This document shows positions 7,269-14,614 of a DNA stretch of 16,452 nt, piece by piece. Made by a program: the position numbers and the translations under genes. This DNA comes from Synechococcales cyanobacterium 340R_concoct_173_sub (GTDB lineage Bacteria > Cyanobacteriota > Cyanobacteriia > Leptolyngbyales > Leptolyngbyaceae), in contig JANXNM010000386.1 in NCBI GenBank assembly GCA_025354065.1, forward strand, positions 1 through 16,452, written 5' to 3'. Positions within the stretch are counted from its first letter, which is position 1. Each line of letters starts with the position of its first letter. Below the pieces are notes generated by a model, which was not told the DNA's origin, searched no databases, and was given only the letters and a program-made list of their open reading frames with translations.

Positions 7269-7901
7269 TTAGGCTAATACCCGATCGGCGAGGCGAACAA
7301 AATTTGCTAACAACGCCATTCCGCTATCCGATGATTTTTCAGGATGGAACTGAACGGCCATCAGATTCTTATGGGCAATCGCTGCCGCTATTGTCTGGGT
7401 TCCGTGGGTGATGGTGGCAGCGATCATGGATGATTCAGTTGGATCCACATAATAAGAATGGACAAAATACATCCAACTTTCTTCGGGTGTGGCCTTCCAA
7501 AGCGGTGCTTGTGGCTGAGTGAGATGAAGCTGGTTCCAGCCCATGTGGGGAATGCGAATGCCGGGTTCTGACTTGAATTTCCGGACCCGTCCCGGCACAA
7601 TGCCCAATCCCGGATCATTCCCCTCATCACTTGATTCAAACAGCACTTGCAATCCCATACATATGCCGAGAAATGGTTTGCCCGAGGCGATCGCATCTTT
7701 AATCGGCTGCTCTAAATGGTGCGATCGAATGCTTTTTAATGTCGGATCCCAAGCGCCCACACCTGGTAATAAAATGCCATCAGCCTGAATCAAAACTGAC
7801 GCTGAATCAGTGACGATCGCCTCTCCACCTGCGGCTTCTACCCCTTTACAAGCAGAATGCAAATTTCCAGCATCGTAATCAATAACTGCAATGACGGCCA
7901 T
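7269..7901 (-). CDS. hisH: Imidazole glycerol phosphate synthase, glutaminase subunit HisH
   Basis: Hydrolyses glutamine and channels ammonia to HisF, which forms imidazole glycerol phosphate and AICAR in histidine biosynthesis. The 210-residue length is normal. The class I glutamine amidotransferase features are all present. These are the N-terminal IDYDAGNL (7-14), the oxyanion-strand motif PGVGAW (46-51), the nucleophile elbow GICMGLQ with Cys81, and the HPEKS segment with His186 and Glu188. HMGWN (119-123) and YFVHSYY (145-151) are also typical of HisH. The ATG has a partial Shine-Dalgarno (AGAGAAA) a few bases upstream. A TAGAAT at 7940-7945 on the minus strand is a reasonable -10. It stands alone here: hisF is not in the window, which is usual for cyanobacteria, where his genes are dispersed. 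Confidence 0.96.
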   Translation of the reverse strand: MAVIAVIDYDAGNLHSACKGVEAAGGEAIVTDSASVLIQADGILLPGVGAWDPTLKSIRSHHLEQPIKDAIASGKPFLGICMGLQVLFESSDEGNDPGLGIVPGRVRKFKSEPGIRIPHMGWNQLHLTQPQAPLWKATPEESWMYFVHSYYVDPTESSMIAATITHGTQTIAAAIAHKNLMAVQFHPEKSSDSGMALLANFVRLADRVLA

Positions 7902-8377
7902 AATTTCTCTGCTTGATTTGACTGAATGTTTAAGGCACTATTCTAAAAGTACCATTTTTTGAACACCTAAAAAGTACTTCATGCCCATATCAGGATTCAA
8001 TCAAATATCAAGAAATATCACGCGAATCTAAAAGATTTTGAATTGGCCACTATACCGCCAGCTAAAATGCTATGTTGTTTACATCACCTCGATAGATTGA
8101 ACGCAGTAGATAGAACTTTTACGTAACGCAGCACATTCGATTCTAATGTTAATTTTTTCCATACTTGTCAGGAAGGGTTGATTTCAGAATTGGTTTTTGA
8201 GTTTTATAGGTAACGCATTCAAGAACATTGAGGGGTGTTTCATCAGTCTAAATAGTGAGACGGCTTCTATTTCAGGGTTTGAGTGATACATCCTCGCCTT
8301 GCCGTGATAGCGATTCAGGAATGTATGAAGCGAATTTGACTGATCGAATTTCATTTTTTTTAGCGGAGTTAAGGCTT
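7902..8377. other. Long divergent spacer between hisH and hpf
   Basis: This 476-base AT-rich spacer holds the hisH promoter on the minus strand (TAGAAT at 7940-7945) and the hpf promoter and leader on the plus strand. AAAAGTAC occurs at 7945-7952 and again at 7970-7977, next to the hisH -10. GTAACGCA occurs at 8123-8130 and 8210-8217. Cyanobacterial lrtA genes are known for long 5' leaders, so much of 8200-8377 may be transcribed. I find no coding region with its own ribosome binding site. Confidence 0.5.
8286..8326 (+). promoter_or_regulatory. Hairpin in the hpf/lrtA leader
   Basis: ATACAT (8286-8291) pairs perfectly with ATGTAT (8321-8326). CCT (8292-8294) pairs with AGG (8317-8319), with one bulged A, and CGC (8295-8297) with GCG (8310-8312). 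It lies 51 bases before the hpf start codon and would form only in RNA that includes this leader. A role in lrtA mRNA stability or light response is inference. Confidence 0.45.
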
Positions 8378-9022
8378 ATGAAGCTTGTGATCCAGGGTAA
8401 AAACATCGAAATCACGAATGCGATTCGTGAGTATGCCAATCAGAAAATAGAAAAGGCAACACTTCACACCAATTCATTATTATCTGAGATTAATGTCGAT
8501 CTCTCAGTCGAGAAAAATCCAAAGGTGTTTCCCAGTAAGCAGACCGCAGAGGTGACAATTTTTGTAAATGGCTCCGTCGTCCGCGCCCAAGAAAGCAATG
8601 AAAATCTCTACACAAGTATTGATTTGGTCGCCGATAAGATTGCACGGCAATTGAAAAAGTATAAAGAACGCCGTCGCAATTCCCATCAAGAGCCTGTAAA
8701 AGAAATATTAGCGATGGAATCAGACCAGCCTTTAGTGAATTTAACGGATCTGCAACACCGCGAGCCTCAGTTACCACCCGAAGTGGTGCGGATGAAGTAT
8801 TTTTCAATGCCCGAGATGACCATAGAAGAAGCTCTCGGCCATCTTCAAGTCATTGATCATGATTTTTATATGTTCCGCAATATAGAAACCAGTGAAATTA
8901 ATGTGATTTATGAACGTAATCACAACGGTTATGGTGTGATTCAACCGCGTAGAAATGGCAAATCAAATGATGCTGATCCAGCAGAGGAAATGAATCACGC
9001 TCTTGGTGCTATGGATTTGTAG
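8378..9022 (+). CDS. hpf: Long-form ribosome hibernation factor HPF/LrtA
   Basis: Binds the 30S decoding region and dimerises 70S ribosomes into inactive 100S particles. In cyanobacteria it is known as LrtA, the light-repressed transcript protein. The 214-residue product has the N-terminal S30AE domain (1-100; MKLVIQGKNIEITNAIREYA, strand AEVTIFVNG, helix to the basic KKYKERRRN). A variable linker (101-136) and the C-terminal dimerisation domain (137-190; VRMKYFSMPEMTIEEAL, then DHDFYMFRN and the GYGVIQPR strand) follow. The last 25 residues are polar and acidic. I start at the ATG at 8378, where the S30AE fold begins and AAGG and GGAG lie just upstream. Upstream in-frame starts near 8255 and 8321 would add a non-homologous tail. 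It is convergent with murG. No CGATCG core occurs in the gene. Confidence 0.95.
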   Translation: MKLVIQGKNIEITNAIREYANQKIEKATLHTNSLLSEINVDLSVEKNPKVFPSKQTAEVTIFVNGSVVRAQESNENLYTSIDLVADKIARQLKKYKERRRNSHQEPVKEILAMESDQPLVNLTDLQHREPQLPPEVVRMKYFSMPEMTIEEALGHLQVIDHDFYMFRNIETSEINVIYERNHNGYGVIQPRRNGKSNDADPAEEMNHALGAMDL

Positions 9023-9029
9023 ATTGATC

Positions 9030-9068
9030 TGTTTTCCGTCCAAAGATAAGTTTTCCAGACGGAAAATA
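9030..9068. terminator. Symmetrical stem-loop between convergent hpf and murG
   Basis: TTTTCCGTC (9032-9040) and GACGGAAAA (9058-9066) are perfect complements. One wobble and one A-T pair extend the stem to 11 bp; the loop is 17 bases. It sits 8 bases after the hpf stop and 14 before the murG stop, so it could end both transcripts. Neither strand has a clean T-run after the stem, which lowers confidence in classical termination. Confidence 0.55.
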
Positions 9069-9081
9069 AATATCTAGAACA

Positions 9082-10161
9082 CTAGTTGATTAAATCACGT
9101 AATAGATTTGCAACTTGGTGAGCGCTATCGGGAACTGCTAGTGATTCGGCTGCCGATCGCATTACTTCTTTGCGGGCGATCGAATCTAGCTCAGTTCCGA
9201 GTAAGTCTAGAACTGTTGTCTCTAATGTTTCGGGAAGCAATTCCGCTTGTCTGAACATTCGTGCGGCTCCTACTTTGACAAACTCTTTTGCATTGTGCGC
9301 TTGATGGTCTTCTGCCGCATAGGGATAGGGCACCAAAATTGAGGGCGTATGAGTCATAGCTAATTCAGTCAACGTCCCCGCGCCAGACCTGCTAATCACC
9401 AAATCTGCACGGGAAAATAATGCCGCCATGTGGGAATAAAACGGCACCGATCGGTATTGTGGATGGCTCAAGCTTTTCGCATTAGGGTCCGATTCTCCGG
9501 TTTGATGGACCAGCCAAATCCCTTGTTCAAACCATTTTGGGGCCGCTTGACGCACAATCTGGCTTAATGCAACCGCCCCTTGACTTCCACCCACCATCAC
9601 TACCAAGGGCACGCCATCAGGAATGTCTAAGCCTTCAAGTGGACCAGGATTGGTGAGAAACTGCGATCGCACCGGAGTCCCTGTGACAATCGTCTTCGCG
9701 TTAAGGGACTGAGCGGCAGCCGCAAATCCCAAGGCCACCACCGTACACCAGGGCGCAAAAAAACGAGTCACTTTTCCAGGCAGCGCATTCGACTCGTGTA
9801 GCACAACGGGAATTCCGAGAGACTTTGCCGCAATAATTGCCGGGGCAGAAATATATCCACCTGTGGTAAAAACACCTTGGAATTTCCCACGTTTAAGAAG
9901 TTTACGCACCGTTTGAATCGAAATTAGCAATCGCCAAATTGTTTTTATCGTACTTAGCCCCGGCTTACCCTGAAATCCAGCGACCTTAACAGTATGAAGC
10001 GGATACTTGCCACCAACCAGCTTCACCTCCATACGATCGGGCACCCCAAGCCATTCGATATGGTAGTCGGTGAGTTGTTCGGCGATCGCAACCGCCGGGA
10101 AAACATGGCCACCCGTTCCACTGGCCGCGATCAAAAGACGGGTTTGAGGCGAATTAGACAC
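9082..10161 (-). CDS. murG: UDP-GlcNAc:lipid I N-acetylglucosaminyltransferase MurG
   Basis: Transfers GlcNAc from UDP-GlcNAc to lipid I, giving lipid II, on the cytoplasmic face of the membrane. The 359-residue length is normal for the family. Two Rossmann domains are visible: the glycine loop GTGGHVFPA (15-23) and HESNALPG (122-129) in the acceptor half, and GGSQGA (191-196), RSGAGTLTEL (258-267) and PYPYAAEDHQAHNA (278-291) in the donor half. The HQ pair and the preceding Glu match the UDP-GlcNAc contact region. Translation starts at a GTG (10159-10161); the glycine loop follows so closely that no much shorter start is possible, and no ATG fits. No other mur or division gene is adjacent. 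On the minus strand TAGAAT (10195-10200), lying within the palindrome, could be the -10. Confidence 0.96.
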   Translation of the reverse strand: MSNSPQTRLLIAASGTGGHVFPAVAIAEQLTDYHIEWLGVPDRMEVKLVGGKYPLHTVKVAGFQGKPGLSTIKTIWRLLISIQTVRKLLKRGKFQGVFTTGGYISAPAIIAAKSLGIPVVLHESNALPGKVTRFFAPWCTVVALGFAAAAQSLNAKTIVTGTPVRSQFLTNPGPLEGLDIPDGVPLVVMVGGSQGAVALSQIVRQAAPKWFEQGIWLVHQTGESDPNAKSLSHPQYRSVPFYSHMAALFSRADLVISRSGAGTLTELAMTHTPSILVPYPYAAEDHQAHNAKEFVKVGAARMFRQAELLPETLETTVLDLLGTELDSIARKEVMRSAAESLAVPDSAHQVANLLRDLIN

Positions 10162-10196
10162 AAATCAGACCGAATTTTTTTGCTGACAATAGGCAT

Positions 10197-10214
10197 TCTA
10201 CTATCGATAGTAGA
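10197..10214. promoter_or_regulatory. Perfect 18-bp palindrome between murG and the divergent gene
   Basis: TCTACTATCGATAGTAGA is its own reverse complement, centred on ATCGAT. It lies 36 bases upstream of the murG start and about 106 bases before the opposite gene's start. This is the size and position expected for a dimeric regulator's operator, or a cruciform or RNA hairpin. No regulator is identified. Confidence 0.55.
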
Positions 10215-10246
10215 CCGCTTAGTCATTAGTAGCCCGATCGCGGTCT
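10212..10246. repeat. Inverted repeat overlapping the murG upstream palindrome
   Basis: AGACCGC (10212-10218) and GCGGTCT (10240-10246) are perfect complements separated by 21 bases. The left arm shares three bases with the 18-bp palindrome, so the two structures would compete if formed in RNA. Confidence 0.5.
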
Positions 10247-10319
10247 GCTTTGCCCCTAGCTCCCCTATACTGAAATGGAATGCCTTTTGGGCAGGCCCAC
10301 CATCAGACAGGATGACGTT

Positions 10320-11159
10320 GTGATTATCGCTCGACTCTGGACTCTTTCCACCGCTGCTTTTCTCGCATTCATTCCCCTAAGCGTGAATGCAGCCGTTACA
10401 TCCCCCAGCCAGAGCCTAGTGATTGCCCTAGACTCTGCTCTCAATGCGAAAAACCTTGGGGCGATCTCTGAGCTATTAACTCCCGACTACACCCATGACG
10501 ATGGTTACACGCGTGAGACTTTGCCCCAAGCTCTACAGCGCCTTTGGAAGCAATATCCCAACCTAACCTATAAAACCGAGATTATTAGCAGTGATATGAG
10601 TGGAGGAACCGAAACGATCGAAACCTTAACGACTATTAACGGTCGCCGCAGTAATCCTTCAGGCCAACTTTGGAAAATAACGGGCACCATCCGATCGCAA
10701 CAGGTTGTCCAATCCAATCGCATCCGATCGCAATCTATTTTGTCAGAACAAACGCGAATTACCGTAGGAGAAAAGCCGCCAACCGTCATGGTCAATTTGC
10801 CAGACACAGTTACGGTCGGGAAAGCGTACAAGTACGAAGCGGTGATTCAAGAACCGATTAATGATGATTTATTTATGGGGACAGTGTTCGACAATCCCGT
10901 GTCGCCCACGCTATTGAACCAAAAGCAATTACAGCTTCAATTTCCCTCCATTGCTGAATTACTGAGCGGTCGCACCCGCAGAATGCCAGCCATAACCAAC
11001 AGCAACCAAATTGTAAAACTAAGTCGTCTAGCATCGGGCGGTTTTTTCAAAATTGGTACTGCATCCAAAGTGCCTGAAACTCGGTGGATTTCGTCAGTGC
11101 TAGCCCGTCATGAGGGCGGAATTACGATCGCAACCCATCGTCTACGCACAGTACGATAG
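10320..11159 (+). CDS. Secreted NTF2-like hypothetical protein
   Basis: A 279-residue exported protein I cannot name. The N-terminus is a textbook signal peptide (MIIARLWTLSTAAFLAFIPL) with probable cleavage after VNA (24). Residues 30-130 resemble an NTF2/SnoaL-type cone: helix LVIALDSALNAKNLGAISELL, then TPDYTHDDGYTRETL, and antiparallel strands around YKTEIIS, ETLTTINGR and WKITGTI. The second half (about 150-279) is strand-rich and unassigned. I prefer the GTG at 10320, with AGGA (10309-10312) seven bases upstream. It gives a clean signal peptide, and a TATACT at 10266-10271 would place transcription start near 10278. An ATG at 10275 would add 15 residues before the hydrophobic core. The gene is divergent from murG and 98 bases before ubiD. 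A role in the periplasm or lumen is inference. Confidence 0.7.
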   Translation: MIIARLWTLSTAAFLAFIPLSVNAAVTSPSQSLVIALDSALNAKNLGAISELLTPDYTHDDGYTRETLPQALQRLWKQYPNLTYKTEIISSDMSGGTETIETLTTINGRRSNPSGQLWKITGTIRSQQVVQSNRIRSQSILSEQTRITVGEKPPTVMVNLPDTVTVGKAYKYEAVIQEPINDDLFMGTVFDNPVSPTLLNQKQLQLQFPSIAELLSGRTRRMPAITNSNQIVKLSRLASGGFFKIGTASKVPETRWISSVLARHEGGITIATHRLRTVR

Positions 11160-11223
11160 AAGTGCTGTATTGCAGTCGGTCACAATGACGTTCTAGAGAT
11201 TCAATCATCTATTCAAATCGAGC

Positions 11224-11249
11224 GCCAGAATTTAGGGCCAGAATCTAGG
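11224..11249. repeat. 13-bp tandem duplication at the ubiD ribosome binding site
   Basis: GCCAGAATTTAGG (11224-11236) is followed directly by GCCAGAATCTAGG (11237-11249), one mismatch. The second copy ends in the AGGA that serves as the ubiD Shine-Dalgarno, seven bases from the ATG. The first copy therefore duplicates the ribosome binding site core. Confidence 0.75.
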
Positions 11250-11257
11250 ATAAGTAT

Positions 11258-12766
11258 ATGCCGAGAGATCTCCGGGGTTTTATTGAACAACTCGAAGCCA
11301 AAGGGCAATTACGGCGAATAAAAGCGCCTGTGGATACGGATTTAGAAATTGCTGAGATTGCCCAACGAATGCTGCAATGCGGCGGGCCGGGATTATTGTT
11401 TGAGAATGTCAAAGGTTCTCCTTATCCTGTCGCCGTAAACCTAATGGGAACAGTCGATCGTATCACTTGGGCCATGAATATGGAATCTGTGGACGATCTC
11501 GAAGCTATGGGTAAGAAACTCGCGCTGTTGTATCAACCTCGTCCGCCTAAAAAGATTAAACAAGCATTTGATCTGGGAAAGGTTTTGTTTGATGTATTAA
11601 AAGCGAAACCTGATTTAGATTTGTTTCCAGTTTGTCAACAGATTGTTATCAAAGATGATGAGGTTGATCTGCATCAGATTCCAATGCTGAAAGTTTATCC
11701 CGGTGATGCGGGAAAAGTAGTCACACTGGGATTAATGATTACGAAAGATCCAGAAACCAAAATTCCAAATATTGGCGTTTATCGGCTACAGCTTCAAGAC
11801 AAGAACACCATGACGGTGCAATGGTTGTCCGTGCGAGGAGCAACCCGACATTTGCGGAAAGCGGCGGAAATGGGGAAATCTTTAGAAGTGGCAGTGGCGA
11901 TCGGAGTTGATCCGATCGTGATTATGGCAGCGGCCACTCCCTTGCCATTGGATATGTCTGAATGGTTATTTGCAGGATTGTATAGTGGTTCGGGCATTCA
12001 TCTGGCTAAATGCAAAACGGTAGATTTAGAAGTTCCAGCGAATTCTGAATTTGTATTAGAAGGGACGATTACCCCCGGTGAGACGGCGATCGATGGTCCG
12101 GCGGGCGACCATATGGGGTATTACGGTCCGGTGCGTGAGAATGCGCCATTGGTGCGATTCCATTGTATGACGCACCGCAAAAATCCGATTTATATGACTA
12201 GTTTCAGCGGTCGTCCACCGAAGGAAGATGCGATGATGGCGATCGCTCTCAACCGCATTTATACCCCGATTCTGCGGCAACAAGTGCCAGAGATTCAAGA
12301 TTTCTTTTTGCCCATGGAATCCCTATCTTATAAGGCTGCGATTTTATCAATTGATAAGTCCTATCCAGGACAAGCACGTCGAGCGGCACTGGCCTTCTGG
12401 AGTGCATTGCCCCAGTTTACTTATACTAAGTTTGTCATCGTTGTAGATAAGGATATTAATATCCGAGATCCGCGTGCGGTAGTGTGGGCGATGACTTCAA
12501 AGGTTGATCCGGCCAGAGATGTATTCATTTTGCCCGACAATCCATTTGATTCATTGGACTTTGCAACGGAACGATCGGGCTTAGGGAGCAAAATGGGGAT
12601 TGATGCGACAACAAAGATGTATCCAGAGACCGATCGGGTGTGGGGAGATGCGTTGATCAGTGATCCACAGACGGCAGTTCAAGTAAGTCAGCGTTGGGCA
12701 GAGTATGGCTTGGATGATATTGATTTAACAGTAGCGGACCCCAATAAGTTTGGTTACGAGACTTGA
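11258..12766 (+). CDS. ubiD: UbiD-family prenylated-FMN-dependent decarboxylase
   Basis: UbiD enzymes use prenylated FMN made by UbiX to decarboxylate aromatic acids. In cyanobacteria the homologue is thought to act on the prenylated 4-hydroxybenzoate intermediate of plastoquinone synthesis. The 502-residue protein matches the family along its length: N-terminal MPRDLRGFIEQLEAKGQL, the metal and cofactor region NIGVYRLQLQ (171-180), SVRGATRH (191-198), and the catalytic stretch GETAIDGPAGDHMGYYG (274-290). In fungal Fdc1 the comparable stretch carries Glu277 and Glu282; here Asp279 and Asp284 occupy what look like those places, a conservative change. The ATG has AGGA at 11247-11250. ubiX is not in the window. 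The decarboxylase family is certain; the plastoquinone substrate is by homology. Confidence 0.93.
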   Translation: MPRDLRGFIEQLEAKGQLRRIKAPVDTDLEIAEIAQRMLQCGGPGLLFENVKGSPYPVAVNLMGTVDRITWAMNMESVDDLEAMGKKLALLYQPRPPKKIKQAFDLGKVLFDVLKAKPDLDLFPVCQQIVIKDDEVDLHQIPMLKVYPGDAGKVVTLGLMITKDPETKIPNIGVYRLQLQDKNTMTVQWLSVRGATRHLRKAAEMGKSLEVAVAIGVDPIVIMAAATPLPLDMSEWLFAGLYSGSGIHLAKCKTVDLEVPANSEFVLEGTITPGETAIDGPAGDHMGYYGPVRENAPLVRFHCMTHRKNPIYMTSFSGRPPKEDAMMAIALNRIYTPILRQQVPEIQDFFLPMESLSYKAAILSIDKSYPGQARRAALAFWSALPQFTYTKFVIVVDKDINIRDPRAVVWAMTSKVDPARDVFILPDNPFDSLDFATERSGLGSKMGIDATTKMYPETDRVWGDALISDPQTAVQVSQRWAEYGLDDIDLTVADPNKFGYET

Positions 12767-12794
12767 ATCAATAATAGGTTCATAGCATATCGCT

Positions 12795-12818
12795 CGGTAT
12801 ATTCCCCCGGTATATTCC
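12795..12818. repeat. 13-bp-period direct repeat downstream of ubiD
   Basis: CGGTATATTCC is found at 12795-12805 and 12808-12818, exact copies separated by CC, which gives a 13-base period. They lie just before the hairpin at 12823. Confidence 0.75.
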
Positions 12819-12822
12819 TATT

Positions 12823-12849
12823 GTGCGATCGTCACCATCTTGATCGCAC
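12823..12849. terminator. HIP1-like hairpin downstream of ubiD
   Basis: GTGCGATC (12823-12830) and GATCGCAC (12842-12849) are perfect complements around an 11-base loop, 57 bases after the ubiD stop. A T-run is missing, so it is at best a weak terminator. It may equally be an mRNA 3'-end stabiliser. Confidence 0.4.
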
Positions 12850-13152
12850 GATGTTGAATCGAAGAAATGACGAGGGTAATGGGTGACTGGCATACCATCG
12901 CATATTAACAATGAAGTAAGTTATGGTAATTGTAGACGATTAAGAATCACACAACTATGGATAACAGTGAACTATAGACAAAACATTAGTACTTTTCAAT
13001 TTACGGTTGCCGTCGATTTATACCTAGCAAAATTATGCGCAACCCACACAGAATTTCTAGTTATTGCCCTTTCACTATAAAATCTCGACAAACCCTCGAC
13101 TCACAGACTCGACTTAAGCTTGATAATCTTGGTTTTATCATAAAAATCGTTA

Positions 13153-13560
13153 CTAGACCGAGAACCATTGCATTAGTTCTGTCGGAAGATTCGATCGTTT
13201 TCGGGTTACCGGATCGATCGCAACATGGCCTGTCGAAGCAATTGCGATCGGCTTCTTAACATCCGAATCCTTATGATAAATCTCATACTTCAATGTAAAG
13301 GCATTCTCTAATTGAATCGTTGGTGACAATACTATGTAGATTCGATCCCCGCAATACATAGGACGCATAAAATCAATCTCAGCATGAACGATCGGAACGG
13401 CTAATGATCTACCGGAGAAATACTCTTTGAGATCTATCGTCAACATCTCAAGCAATGCCTCATAAGCCTCATGACAAATACTAAGGGCATTAGAAAAATA
13501 CACAACGCCTGCCGCATCAGTATCTTTAAAATGAATGGTTCGGTGATAAGTAAATGACAT
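13153..13560 (-). CDS. 4HBT-fold acyl-CoA thioesterase, DHNA-CoA hydrolase type
   Basis: A 135-residue single hot-dog domain protein. The motif HFKDTDAAGVVYFSNALSICHEAYEALL (10-37) is the active-site region of 4-hydroxybenzoyl-CoA thioesterases. Asp15 corresponds to the catalytic Asp of that group. The cyanobacterial relatives I recall, such as Synechocystis Slr0204, hydrolyse 1,4-dihydroxy-2-naphthoyl-CoA in phylloquinone (vitamin K1) synthesis, so that is the likely role. The later strands YCGDRIYIVLSP and YEIYHKD are usual for the fold. It lies 41 bases after the ABC ATPase stop on the same strand, probably as the last gene of a lysS-ABC-thioesterase transcript. There is no clear Shine-Dalgarno. 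No men gene is adjacent. Thioesterase family firm, exact substrate inferred. Confidence 0.85.
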   Translation of the reverse strand: MSFTYHRTIHFKDTDAAGVVYFSNALSICHEAYEALLEMLTIDLKEYFSGRSLAVPIVHAEIDFMRPMYCGDRIYIVLSPTIQLENAFTLKYEIYHKDSDVKKPIAIASTGHVAIDPVTRKRSNLPTELMQWFSV

Positions 13561-13601
13561 TATTTTTAGAAAGCGATTACGAGCACAGATGTTCTTATCA
13601 A

Positions 13602-14582
13602 TTAGACGGTTCCCGCTTGGAAGACTTGGCCGATGACTTCTTCGATCGGGGGTTCTCCCACAGACAAATCAACAATTTCCAATTCCGCTAGCATTGTAGA
13701 AACTGTTTTCGTTAGCATTGCTTGTGTGACTAAAAAACTGACTCTCAAACCATTCATTTCATGAACATCCCCATAAGTCTGAAGTTGAGCACGATCGTAA
13801 GGGTAAGCAAACTCAATAGTAACTTCTCGCTTGGGTGAAAACCGTTCCACTAAACCATCCAAACTACCATCGTAAATCAGTTTCCCTTGGTGTATGGTCA
13901 AGACCCGATCGCACAGCGCCGTAATGTCCGCCATATAATGACTGGTCAGCAAAATCGTCGCATTAAACCGCTGATTATAATCCCGCAAAAATTGTCGAAC
14001 CGCCAACTGCGCATTCACATCCAATCCCAACGTCGGTTCATCCAAGAATAACACCTTCGGCTCATGCAACAACGAAGCCAACAGTTCCGCCTTCATCCGT
14101 TCCCCCAACGACAATTTGCGGACGGGCTGGGTGAGTTTTCCTGAGAGGCCTAGCATATCGGTGAGTTCTTCAATTCGATGCTTTGCCGTCCGATCGCTAA
14201 TTCCATACACCGCCGCATTAATCCTCAATGAATCCAACGCGGGCAAATCCCAAATCAATTGCTGCTTTTGTCCCATCACCAAGGTAATGTCTTGGAGAAA
14301 CTTGGGATGCCGTTTGTAAGGCGTTTCCCCCCCAACCGTCACGCTGCCTGTGGAAGGATAAATTAATCCGGTCAACATTTTTAAAGTCGTTGTTTTTCCC
14401 GCACCATTGGCACCCAGAAACCCAACAACTTCGCCCTCTGCAATCTCAAAACTGACATCCTGAACTGCTTTAATTTCCTTATAAGTGCGCTTAAAAAAAT
14501 GATCAAGAGTGCCCTTCAGACCGGGTTCCTTAACTGCAACCGGATAGACTTTGCTGAGGTTCTTAACAGAAATCCCTGACAT
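13602..14582 (-). CDS. ABC-2-type transporter ATP-binding subunit
   Basis: A 326-residue ABC ATPase that would power a separate membrane permease. Motifs appear in order: Walker A GANGAGKTT (57-65), Q-loop Gln105 in MGQKQQ, signature LSLGE (157-161), Walker B VLFLDEP (177-183), D-loop LGLD and the switch His215 in TSHYMAD. The C-terminal 90 residues form the extra domain seen in ATPases paired with ABC-2 permeases. The N-terminal extension with KRTYKEIKAV before the core resembles the subgroup that works with DUF990/ABC2_membrane_6 permeases. The ATG has GGAG (minus strand, 14592-14595) nine bases upstream. It sits 32 bases after lysS. No permease gene is in the window, so the partner must be elsewhere and the substrate is unknown. 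Confidence 0.9.
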   Translation of the reverse strand: MSGISVKNLSKVYPVAVKEPGLKGTLDHFFKRTYKEIKAVQDVSFEIAEGEVVGFLGANGAGKTTTLKMLTGLIYPSTGSVTVGGETPYKRHPKFLQDITLVMGQKQQLIWDLPALDSLRINAAVYGISDRTAKHRIEELTDMLGLSGKLTQPVRKLSLGERMKAELLASLLHEPKVLFLDEPTLGLDVNAQLAVRQFLRDYNQRFNATILLTSHYMADITALCDRVLTIHQGKLIYDGSLDGLVERFSPKREVTIEFAYPYDRAQLQTYGDVHEMNGLRVSFLVTQAMLTKTVSTMLAELEIVDLSVGEPPIEEVIGQVFQAGTV

Positions 14583-14614
14583 AATAAGAGGCTCCGATCG
14601 GTGAGGGCTAAGAT

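Larger units (their letters stand above)
12767..13152. other. Gene-free convergent spacer after ubiD
   Basis: These 386 bases separate ubiD from the thioesterase gene on the other strand. Apart from the tandem duplication and hairpin listed separately, I see three copies of CTCGAC (13084, 13095, 13108) and an AT-rich middle. Short open frames here lack ribosome binding sites and protein-like composition. No tRNA or other RNA gene is apparent. Confidence 0.5.

Noticed and set aside
9030..9068. Stem-loop as a standard intrinsic terminator
   Set aside because: The stem is strong but neither strand has a T-run after it, and the loop is 17 bases. It was kept as a lower-confidence terminator only.
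12883..13080. Short plus-strand frames in the ubiD-thioesterase spacer
   Set aside because: They have no ribosome binding site, low-complexity content and no family resemblance.
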